Of a stretch of DNA of 64,000 nt, positions 44,279 through 51,235 are shown in pieces. The notes beneath the pieces were generated by a model that saw nothing but the letters and a program-made list of their open reading frames with translations, was not told the DNA's origin and made no database searches. The DNA lies in assembly GCF_003324185.1 (NCBI RefSeq), contig NZ_PXUP01000011.1, positions 49,712-113,711 of the forward strand. Direction: 5' to 3'. The translations under genes were made by a program, and so were the position numbers. Position 1 is the first letter of the stretch. Every line of letters begins with the position of its first letter. Origin of the DNA: Faecalibacterium prausnitzii. GTDB taxonomy: Bacteria; Bacillota; Clostridia; Oscillospirales; Ruminococcaceae.

Positions 44279-44318
44279 GGAGGCTGCTGCACAGTATTTG
44301 TGCAGCAGCCTCCTTTTG
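44279..44318 (+). terminator. Terminator of the redox operon
   Basis: GGAGGCTGCTGCACA and TGTGCAGCAGCCTCC form a 15-bp stem around GTATT, followed by TTTT. Confidence 0.88.
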
Positions 44319-44332
44319 GCTGGGAGATCTAT

Positions 44333-44383
44333 CATTTCGGTACGCCGGAGCGTCTGCGGACGCTCCGGCGTTCCATTTTCACG
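44333..44383 (+). repeat. Dispersed hairpin repeat, copy C (truncated)
   Basis: Matches the core of copies A and B: ATTTCGG, a stem with CGCCGGAGCGT/ACGCTCCGGCG, then CCATTTTCAC. The outer left flank is missing. It overlaps the end of the P-type ATPase gene and lies between two convergent operons, where it may also act in termination. Confidence 0.7.
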
Positions 44384-46469
44384 GTAAAGGCTTCTGCTCC
44401 AGCAGGTCTGTCATGCTGCGCAGGCTGATGCCAAGGGTGGAAAGGTTATGCAGCATTGCGCTGGTAGCCGGGGGCAGGATGCCCAGTGCGCCCAGAAGGA
44501 TGAGCGCAGAGTTGAAGCTGAGGACAAAGCGGTAATTGCTGCCCACCCGCTTTTGCAGGGCGTTGGCAATGGCTTTCAGGGTCACCAGCTCTTCCAGACT
44601 GTCTGCGCGGATGGTCACATCGGCGATCTCCCGGGCAATGGCGGCACCGGAATGGATAGCGATGCCGATATCTGCCGCCGACAAGGCAGGAGAATCGTTG
44701 ATGCCGTCGCCGATCATCACAACGGTGTGCCCCGCGGCCTTGGCGTCGCGGACAAAGGCGGCTTTATCCTCCGGCAGCACCTCTGCAAAGCAGCGGTCTA
44801 CCCCCACCTGCGCCGCAATGGCGCGGGCGGTGCGGTCGCTGTCGCCGGTCATCATGACGGTCTGGGTGATGCCCAGTCTCCGGAGCTTATGCAGCACCTG
44901 TGCCGCCTCCGGGCGCAGGGGGTCTGCGATGCAGATGACCCCCGCCAGCACCCCGGAAGCAGCCAGATACAGGTGGGAATACTGGGGGTCCAGTGCATCG
45001 AACTTTGCCTGTTCCCCTGCCGGGATGGTGCAGCCCTCGTCCTCAAAAATGAAGTGGGCGCTGCCGATGACCACCCGCGTGCCGCCCACCCGGCTGGCAA
45101 TGCCGTGCGCCACGATATACTCCACCTCGGAGTGCATCTCCTCGTGGGAGATGCCCCGCTCCTTGGCGGCGCGGACGACAGCGTTTGCCATGGAATGGGG
45201 GAAATGCTCTTCCAGACAGGCCGCAAGCTGCAATACCTCCTGCTCCCCGCAGCCGGAGAAGGGCACCACCTGCACCACCTGCGGAGTGGCGTGGGTGAGG
45301 GTGCCGGTCTTATCGAACACGATGGTGTCCGCCTTTGCCAGCGCTTCCAGATACTTGCCGCCCTTTACGGTGATGTGGTATTCCCCGCACTCCCGCATGG
45401 CAGAGAGCACCGCCAGTGGCATGGAAAGCTTCAGCGCACAGGAGAAATCCACCATCAAAATGGAGATGGCGCGGGTGACGTTGCGGGTAAAGGCGTAGGT
45501 AGCCACCGTACCGGCAAGGCACCAAGGCACCAGACGGTCGGCCAGCAGCAAAGCCCGGTTCTCGGTACCGGACTTGAGCTTTTCCGATTCCTCGATCATG
45601 GCCACGATCTTATCGTAGCGGTTGGCGCCGCCCTCTGCCTTGGCTACAAGGACGCACTCGCCCTCTTCCACCACTGTTCCGGCGTAGACGGTGGCACCGG
45701 TGGTCTTGCGCACCGGCATGGACTCGCCGGTCAGGGCGGCTTGGTTCACCATGGCCTCGCCCTCCAGCACCGTGCCGTCCAACGGGATCATATTGCCGGA
45801 GCGCACCACTACTTCGTCCCCGGCGTGAACGCGGGTCAACGGCACCAGCACCTCGCCCTGCGGGGTGCGCACCCAGACCTTATCCACGTTCAGCGCCATG
45901 CTGCGGGCAAGGTCGTCCAAGCTCTTTTTCCGCGTCCACTCTTCCAGCAGGCTGCTCACCGTCAGCAGGAACATCACCGAGCCTGCGGTGCTGTAATCCC
46001 CCCGCAGGAGGGAGGCAGTGATGCTGAGCGCATCCAGCACCTCTACTTCCAGCTTGCGGTGCAGCAGGCAGCGGATTCCCTTCCAGACAAAGGCGATGGA
46101 GCGCCACACCGTATAGGCCGCCGCGATGGGCGCAGGCAGGAACACATTGCGGAACATCCGGCCTGCCACAAGGCCGACCATCTTTTCCTGATATTCCTGA
46201 TTGATCTTCCGACTGTCATGGGAGGTGACCAGCACCTCTAATTCTTCGTTGTCAAAGCGGTAGGCCGCCAGCAGGGCGGCGGCGTCCTTCCGGCTGCCCC
46301 GGTAGGTCAGCACCACATCTCCGGTGCGCTCGTAGACGGTGGCTTTCTGGATAATGTCCTGCCCGTTCAGGTAGGCTTCCAGCACATCTGCCCGGTGCAG
46401 CGTCATTCGCACGGCGCAGACGTGCACCCGCATCCGTCCCCTGCCTTCATGTAAGATCGTACATTTCAT
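44379..46469 (-). CDS. P1B-type metal ATPase, SCA-motif (P1B-6/FezB-like)
   Basis: Heavy-metal P-type ATPase of 696 residues. The phosphorylation motif VFDKTGTLTHATP, the LTGES actuator loop, MTGDSDRTA and VMIGDGINDSPAL are all intact. The membrane metal site is VDFSCALKLSMPL, i.e. Ser-Cys-Ala instead of Cys-Pro-Cys. The N-terminal domain (about residues 1-75, GRGRMRVHV) is HMA-like but has no CxxC. From family knowledge these traits fit the P1B-6 group, which includes the ferrosome ATPase FezB. Start 46469 follows GAGGGG. A small glycine-zipper protein lies directly upstream. Iron as substrate is inference. Confidence 0.82.
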   Translation of the reverse strand: MKCTILHEGRGRMRVHVCAVRMTLHRADVLEAYLNGQDIIQKATVYERTGDVVLTYRGSRKDAAALLAAYRFDNEELEVLVTSHDSRKINQEYQEKMVGLVAGRMFRNVFLPAPIAAAYTVWRSIAFVWKGIRCLLHRKLEVEVLDALSITASLLRGDYSTAGSVMFLLTVSSLLEEWTRKKSLDDLARSMALNVDKVWVRTPQGEVLVPLTRVHAGDEVVVRSGNMIPLDGTVLEGEAMVNQAALTGESMPVRKTTGATVYAGTVVEEGECVLVAKAEGGANRYDKIVAMIEESEKLKSGTENRALLLADRLVPWCLAGTVATYAFTRNVTRAISILMVDFSCALKLSMPLAVLSAMRECGEYHITVKGGKYLEALAKADTIVFDKTGTLTHATPQVVQVVPFSGCGEQEVLQLAACLEEHFPHSMANAVVRAAKERGISHEEMHSEVEYIVAHGIASRVGGTRVVIGSAHFIFEDEGCTIPAGEQAKFDALDPQYSHLYLAASGVLAGVICIADPLRPEAAQVLHKLRRLGITQTVMMTGDSDRTARAIAAQVGVDRCFAEVLPEDKAAFVRDAKAAGHTVVMIGDGINDSPALSAADIGIAIHSGAAIAREIADVTIRADSLEELVTLKAIANALQKRVGSNYRFVLSFNSALILLGALGILPPATSAMLHNLSTLGISLRSMTDLLEQKPLP

Positions 46470-46529
46470 TGCTTTTCTTTCCCCTCTGTGTAAAAAAGAG
46501 CCGCCCAAGGGCGGCTCCGCTGCGCTATA

Positions 46530-46820
46530 TCACTGTGCAGTCTGCTCTGCGGGCTGCTCTTCTTCAGCCGTATCCTCGATGACCTCCTGTGCAGCCTCGG
46601 CGGCGCGGCTCTCGTTGATGGCCTTTGCATCGGCAAGGATGTCACCGGCCTCCTCCTGCACCTTATTCACAGTCTGCATGGTGCAGTCCTTCATCCGCAG
46701 CACCGCTGCGGTGGTCTGGGTGTAGACCTTTTTGGCGTCCTTGCTGGACAGCACCTTGAAACCGGCAGAGCCGAACACCACACCGCCCAAAAACAGTGCA
46801 AGCTTTTTTGTATCAAACAT
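46530..46820 (-). CDS. Small glycine-zipper membrane protein (DUF6110-like, FezA-like)
   Basis: The 96 residues start MFDTKKLALFLGGVVFGSAGFKVLSSKDAKKVY (first half hydrophobic with GGxxFGxAG spacing), then a long amphipathic helix and an acidic Glu/Ala-rich tail. Start 46820 follows GAGGGG; the longer frame crosses the promoter. It is the first gene of the ATPase operon, 60 bases upstream. A small glycine-zipper protein beside a P1B-6 ATPase is the layout I recall for ferrosome loci, where such proteins help build the membrane-bound iron granule. The FezA identity is inference from context. Confidence 0.7.
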   Translation of the reverse strand: MFDTKKLALFLGGVVFGSAGFKVLSSKDAKKVYTQTTAAVLRMKDCTMQTVNKVQEEAGDILADAKAINESRAAEAAQEVIEDTAEEEQPAEQTAQ

Positions 46821-46893
46821 ATTTACCCCTCGTTTCTGTATTTCCCATCTGTGTACCTGCGCCCGGAGCGGGGCGGGCTCTTTATTTTTATAT

Positions 46894-46921
46894 TTTAGCA
46901 CGCTTTCGGGCGTTTTCAATA
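46894..46921 (-). promoter_or_regulatory. Probable promoter of the glycine-zipper/ATPase operon
   Basis: Minus-strand TTGAAA, a 16-base spacer and TAAAAT upstream of the small gene. The third TTAG-N6 repeat lies 14 bases or more upstream of this -35; a TAATAC that overlaps the repeat may be an alternative -10. Confidence 0.5.
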
Positions 46922-46934
46922 TTTTCCGACGATG

Positions 46935-46948
46935 TTAGGTAGTATTAA
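46935..46948. promoter_or_regulatory. TTAG-N6-TTAA operator 3
   Basis: TTAGGTAGTATTAA has the same TTAGGTA half and spacing as operator 2 at 40351-40364, with one mismatch in the right half-site. It lies upstream of the ATPase operon. Confidence 0.5.
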
Positions 46949-46980
46949 CATTGTTAGCAAAAGTTTGCGCAGCAAAAAAA

Positions 46981-47013
46981 AACAGGGCACTCCCCCGGAA
47001 GGAGTGCCCTGTT
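46981..47013 (-). terminator. Terminator of mgtE
   Basis: AACAGGGCACTCC/GGAGTGCCCTGTT, 13-bp stem, with a long T-run on the minus strand. Confidence 0.9.
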
Positions 47014-47024
47014 TGATGCATCTG

Positions 47025-48401
47025 TTATGCAAGGTGGAACAGATCGATCAGCACGACCATAGCAAGGCCATAGTAGACCACGACCGCCACCAGATCGTTG
47101 ATCGTGGTGATCAGCGGGCCGGAAGCAACAGCCGGGTCGATATGGATCTTGTGGAACAGCATCGGGATCAGCGTGCCCACCAGACTGGAAATGACCATGG
47201 ACACGATCAGCGACAGCCCGACGCAGCCGGACAGCAAAAAGGCCGAGGTCCAGACATAGCCCTTGAAAAAGTGGATGTAGCAGCCCAGAAAGCCCAAGGC
47301 CATCACGGCCAGAATGGCACCGTTCAAAAGACCCACGCGGGTCTCCTTCCAGAGCAGCTGCAGCTTTTTGGAAAGGGTCAGGTTTTCGTCCACCAGCACA
47401 CGGATGGTCACCGCCAGCGACTGGGTACCGACGTTACCGGCCATATCCAGCACCATGGACTGGAAGCAGATGACCACCGGCAGCACCGCTACCACCGATT
47501 CAAACGCGCCGACGACCGAGGAGACCAGCATCCCGAGGAACAGCAGCGCGATCAGCCACGGGAGACGCTTTTTCACGCTTTCAAATACGTTTTCGTTCAG
47601 ATCCTCCTCGCCGGTCAGACCGCCCAGCTTTGCGTAATCATCGCCCATCTCATCATCGACCAGCTCGACCACATCGGACGAGGTGATGATGCCCACCAGC
47701 TTACCGGCATCGTTCAGCACCGGCAGGCTGCGCTCCGCGTAGTCCACGATACGGTCGATACAATCGCTGACCTGCTCCCGGTCTGTGACATAGGGATAGG
47801 AGCGGACGATCAGGCTTTCCAAGCTTTCCTCTGCCCGGGCAATGATGAGGTCTTTCAGGTCGATGGCGCCGTAGAAGTGCTCGTTTTTATCCACCACATA
47901 CAGGGTGGAGATGTTGTCGTTTTCTCCGGCCTGTTTTACCAGCTCGCTCATCGCCTGCCGGATGGTCATATCGTTTTTGATGGAGATGTAGTTGGTGGTC
48001 ATCCTGCTGCCGATCTCATCCTCGTCATAGGAGAGCAGCATCTTCACATCTTCCACCGAGTCCTTGTCCAGCTTGTTGACGATCTCGTTTTTATCGGTAT
48101 CGTCAAGATCCTCCAGTGCGTCCACCGCATCGTCCGAGTCCATGTTGGAAATGACCTTGGCGGCCTCGTGGCTGGGCAGCTCCTTCAGGTACGGCTCGGC
48201 ATCGTCCAGATAGGTAAAGATCTCGGCAACGGTATCCACGCCCAGAATGGAATAGAGCGACTGGCGTTCGGCGGGGGTCAGCGCCTCCAACGCATCCGCC
48301 AGATCTTTTTCATGGTAATCAGACAGTTTTTCAGCCAGTTCCGCTTTGGGCAGACCGCTGTGAATGATGCTCAGAATTTCCTGTACATAATTCTTCTGCA
48401 T
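47025..48401 (-). CDS. mgtE: Magnesium transporter MgtE
   Basis: MgtE is a Mg2+ channel gated by its cytoplasmic domain. The 458 residues show the N-domain of helical repeats (to about 130), paired CBS domains (about 130-255, e.g. STLYVVDKNEHFYGAIDL), a plug helix and five membrane segments with the signature SMVLDMAGNVGTQSLAVTIR. Start 48401 follows AGGAGG at eight bases. It is transcribed toward the ferrosome-like block but has its own promoter and terminator. No Mg2+-sensing leader (M-box) is recognisable. Confidence 0.95.
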   Translation of the reverse strand: MQKNYVQEILSIIHSGLPKAELAEKLSDYHEKDLADALEALTPAERQSLYSILGVDTVAEIFTYLDDAEPYLKELPSHEAAKVISNMDSDDAVDALEDLDDTDKNEIVNKLDKDSVEDVKMLLSYDEDEIGSRMTTNYISIKNDMTIRQAMSELVKQAGENDNISTLYVVDKNEHFYGAIDLKDLIIARAEESLESLIVRSYPYVTDREQVSDCIDRIVDYAERSLPVLNDAGKLVGIITSSDVVELVDDEMGDDYAKLGGLTGEEDLNENVFESVKKRLPWLIALLFLGMLVSSVVGAFESVVAVLPVVICFQSMVLDMAGNVGTQSLAVTIRVLVDENLTLSKKLQLLWKETRVGLLNGAILAVMALGFLGCYIHFFKGYVWTSAFLLSGCVGLSLIVSMVISSLVGTLIPMLFHKIHIDPAVASGPLITTINDLVAVVVYYGLAMVVLIDLFHLA

Positions 48402-48471
48402 GGGTAGTTCCTCCTGATTCCGCGAGCTTGACAAATCAAAATCCATCGCTACGCTTCAAATTTTGCACTTC

Positions 48472-48500
48472 ATCATAGCACATCCGGTATGCGGCGGCAA
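48472..48500 (-). promoter_or_regulatory. Promoter of mgtE
   Basis: Minus-strand -35 TTGCCG (48495-48500), 17-base spacer and extended -10 TGC-TATGAT (48472-48477). Confidence 0.65.
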
Positions 48501-48565
48501 CCCTGCCCGCGTGAATTTTTTGTAAAAATCCGGGCATAAAAATCCCCGCCAAAGCAAAAGGCTCC

Positions 48566-49885
48566 TTATCCGCAGAGCATAACTTTGGCAGAGAAAACGC
48601 CATTCTGATGGGTAAATGTGCTTGCACCGCCGGTCTTTTCTGCAATATGGCGGACAGACTGGATGCCGATCCCGTTTTCCCTTCGCTTGGAAGAGCGGAA
48701 CACCCCGCTTTTTTCGTGAACTGCGCCGTCAAATGCGTTTTCCACTTCGACCAGAAGAAGCCGCTCGGCATGGACATACGCGGTGATCTCGATCTTCCGC
48801 CGGGCGGGTGCAGTGCGAAGGCTGGCTTCAAATGCATTTTCCAGAAGATTAGACAGCACCAGACACAGATCGATCTCGTCCACAGGAAGCACCTGTGGTA
48901 AGTCGAGTTTGGCACAAAAGGGAACACCCTCACGCTTTGCAAGGGCGCAATAATGGCCGACAACACTGTCCGCTGCACGGTTTTCGCAGAAATTCATATC
49001 CAGATCCGGGATCCGGGAGACCGTTTTTGCAAGGTAGGCTTTCAGGCCGTCCAGATCTCCTGTTTCTGCCAGTGCGGAGATCTGATTCAGCTGGTGGCGC
49101 ATATCGTGCCGCGCCTGCCGGGCTTCTTCAATGGCGGCTTTCAGGCTTTCATAGCGCTGCTGCTGCATGGAAAGCAACTGGTTTTCCTGCTGCAATCTCG
49201 CATTCCGGTTAAGGCTGGTTGCCATCAGCAGAAAGATCGCATTGAACATGAACATCAGAAACAAAAGCGCGATGCTCATAACGATGTAGACCTGCAAGAC
49301 CCGCCCTGTCCGGAGCGTTATCTGGTAGCGCGGGGTTATAAAAAGGTTCAGCAGGATGAACACCAGCGGCAGTACCCAGAACACATACCACGTCTGCGCA
49401 AAATTGTCATCCTCCACCATCGCGCGTACTGCGTGGGTGGCGGGATAATAGGCTGCGGCAGTGATCAGCCAGCAGACCGCATTATAAAAGATGCAGGCGC
49501 CAAAGCAGAACCACGGCTTGTCCGGCGGCAGCTGCATCCGGATCACGATTGCCGTGCCGACGGCCCGGGACAGGCTGTTCAGGCACGCAAATACCGCGCA
49601 GACCGCAAGCGCGATGGTTCCGGATTTCCAGAGAGAGAGCCGCAGCGTTTTGAGATACAGGAAAATTGTCACAATCGTTATGAGCAGCAAGGGGAATGCG
49701 GTCGAGAGACCGAAATGATAGCAAAGCAGCCCGCCGCCAAGGCAAAGCCCGAGCAGCAGCGGCACCGCCCCTGCTGCAAGCTTTGCGGGCGGCAGCTTCA
49801 GATAGGAACCTACCGGAAAATACGCAAGCAGCAAACCGGGAAACACGACCGTAAGTTCCAGAACCGGGCGCAGAACGTCCTTCAA
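48566..49885 (-). CDS. Sensor histidine kinase with GHKL domain (AgrC-like)
   Basis: The 439 residues have about six N-terminal membrane segments (to residue 215), a coiled linker, a phosphoacceptor region ARQARHDMRHQLNQI, and a GHKL ATPase domain with the N-box NLLENAFEAS and G-box GIGIQSV. This is the AgrC/HPK10 type that senses peptides or other small signals. It overlaps the response regulator gene by 4 bases and is its partner. Confidence 0.9.
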   Translation of the reverse strand: MKDVLRPVLELTVVFPGLLLAYFPVGSYLKLPPAKLAAGAVPLLLGLCLGGGLLCYHFGLSTAFPLLLITIVTIFLYLKTLRLSLWKSGTIALAVCAVFACLNSLSRAVGTAIVIRMQLPPDKPWFCFGACIFYNAVCWLITAAAYYPATHAVRAMVEDDNFAQTWYVFWVLPLVFILLNLFITPRYQITLRTGRVLQVYIVMSIALLFLMFMFNAIFLLMATSLNRNARLQQENQLLSMQQQRYESLKAAIEEARQARHDMRHQLNQISALAETGDLDGLKAYLAKTVSRIPDLDMNFCENRAADSVVGHYCALAKREGVPFCAKLDLPQVLPVDEIDLCLVLSNLLENAFEASLRTAPARRKIEITAYVHAERLLLVEVENAFDGAVHEKSGVFRSSKRRENGIGIQSVRHIAEKTGGASTFTHQNGVFSAKVMLCG

Positions 49886-50604
49886 TCCGCACGCCCCCTT
49901 TGCAGCAGAAATTCCATAAAGGCCTGCCGGGCAGCTTTCAAAAGCTCCTGACTGACATAGATGCGGCTGCCGTCCGTCATACAGAAGGCGGCAGCCTGAA
50001 AATCGGCAGCATTCTCCATATTGATGATCGCGCCACGTCCGCAGACAAAAAAGCGCGGGTCCTTTTTGAGCGGCTCGGTGAACGCTTTGAAGCTCTGGCG
50101 CGTAGCAAGCGTTTTGCCGGCAGTGGTGCGGATGTTGATCATGTGGGCGAAATGCTCGGCGGATATGATATCACGATAGCGCAAATGGATGTCGCTGCCA
50201 CCCACCTTCACCGTCAAAACCGGCTCCGGGCGGGGGAGTTTTGCGAGCATTTCATCCAACAGACCGGACAGCTCGGCTTCAGAAAAGGGCTTGACCAGAT
50301 AATGAAATGCCCGCACCTGAAAGCCCTCGAGTGCGTGGTCTGTCGAGGTGGTGGTAAAAACCAGAAGGCAGTCTGCATCGGTTTTCCGAAGTTCCTTTGC
50401 CGCATCCATGCCGCTTAAACCATTCATGTAAATATCCAGAAATGCAGCGGTAAAGCGCTGCTCTTTTTCTGCCGCCAGAAAGGCTTCCCCGCTGTCAAAC
50501 TCTAAAAGCTCTGCATCTGCGCCGCGCTGACTCAGCTGCCGCACCAAGCGCTCCTTCAGCAGTGTGCGCTCGGTATCAAGGTCATCGACGATTGCGATCC
50601 TCAT
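49882..50604 (-). CDS. LytTR family response regulator
   Basis: The 240 residues have a receiver domain with acidic pocket VDD, phosphoacceptor Asp in AFLDIYMNGLSG and Lys in YLVKPFSEAE, then a C-terminal LytTR DNA-binding domain (about 135-238). LytTR proteins bind direct repeats. The partner kinase follows with a 4-base overlap. A direct repeat TTTCGTG in the upstream gap is a plausible target. Confidence 0.92.
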   Translation of the reverse strand: MRIAIVDDLDTERTLLKERLVRQLSQRGADAELLEFDSGEAFLAAEKEQRFTAAFLDIYMNGLSGMDAAKELRKTDADCLLVFTTTSTDHALEGFQVRAFHYLVKPFSEAELSGLLDEMLAKLPRPEPVLTVKVGGSDIHLRYRDIISAEHFAHMINIRTTAGKTLATRQSFKAFTEPLKKDPRFFVCGRGAIINMENAADFQAAAFCMTDGSRIYVSQELLKAARQAFMEFLLQRGRAD

Positions 50605-50662
50605 GCTGTATCAGGAAGCCGTTTTACAGCTTCCAACCTCCTTTATAAACTCTTTCATCCTG

Positions 50663-50691
50663 ATTATAGCACAGTTGCCCGGTTATGTCGC
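50663..50691 (-). promoter_or_regulatory. Promoter of the two-component operon
   Basis: Minus-strand -35 GCGACA (50686-50691), 17-base spacer and extended -10 TGC-TATAAT (50663-50668). Confidence 0.6.
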
Positions 50692-50705
50692 AGCCGAAAA
50701 TGGGA

Positions 50706-50732
50706 TTTCGTGACGGAAAAGGGGCTTTCGTG
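50706..50732. promoter_or_regulatory. TTTCGTG direct repeat, candidate LytTR site
   Basis: TTTCGTG occurs at 50706-50712 and 50726-50732, exactly 20 bases apart, about two helical turns. It lies between the divergent promoters, 10 bases upstream of the rightward -35. Confidence 0.5.
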
Positions 50733-50741
50733 CTAAATGGC

Positions 50742-50769
50742 TTGAAAAGACCAGGCCTGTCCGTATACT
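50742..50769 (+). promoter_or_regulatory. Promoter of the pseudo-receiver/lipoprotein unit
   Basis: -35 TTGAAA (50742-50747), 16-base spacer and -10 TATACT (50764-50769), just downstream of the direct repeat. Confidence 0.65.
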
Positions 50770-50815
50770 GAAAGCAGAGAACGCCAACGATGGCGCAAGA
50801 GAAAGGAGGCACGCT

Positions 50816-51205
50816 GTGTACCGAATTGCCGTGCTGACAAGCAGCAGGGCGCAGGAAGCTTTTCTGGCAGAGCAGATCTCGCGGTTCTGCGCCGAACATT
50901 GCTTGTTCCCGAAAATGGACTGTTACCACGATCAGGAAAGCTTTTTTGAGGCTGCACGCAACGAGCCGCTGACAAATGCCGTGATTGCCCTGCCGGGGGT
51001 CGACGGATTGAATGCAGTAGAGCATCTGCGCGCGCTTTGTCCACAGACACGCATTATCTGGTGCAGCGATCTGGATTTTTCGCTCCATGCCTTCCGGTTG
51101 CGTGCAGACTATTTTCTGCTGGAGCCGGTGACCGAAGCCGCCTTGCGGCAGGGATTCCGCATCTGGCTGGATGGAAAAAAATCAGGCGGAGCAGCACTGG
51201 TCTGA
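50816..51205 (+). CDS. Stand-alone degenerate receiver domain protein
   Basis: The 129 residues follow the receiver fold of the LytTR regulators (YRIAVLTSSRAQEAFLAEQI, VIALPGVDGLNAVEHLRAL, DYFLLEPVTEAAL) but have no output domain. The phosphoacceptor Asp position reads VIALPG and the conserved Lys position reads EPV, so phosphorylation is unlikely. Start is GTG 50816 with AAAGGAGG upstream. It is divergent from the kinase/regulator pair and 30 bases before the lipoprotein gene. It may act as a binding partner that tunes the two-component system. Confidence 0.75.
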   Translation: MYRIAVLTSSRAQEAFLAEQISRFCAEHCLFPKMDCYHDQESFFEAARNEPLTNAVIALPGVDGLNAVEHLRALCPQTRIIWCSDLDFSLHAFRLRADYFLLEPVTEAALRQGFRIWLDGKKSGGAALV

Positions 51206-51235
51206 CCGCAACGAACACAACAAGGAGAACTGTTT

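Noticed and set aside
48402..48565. Possible Mg2+ riboswitch before mgtE
   Set aside because: Only about 70 bases lie between the promoter and the start; no M-box-like stems are seen.
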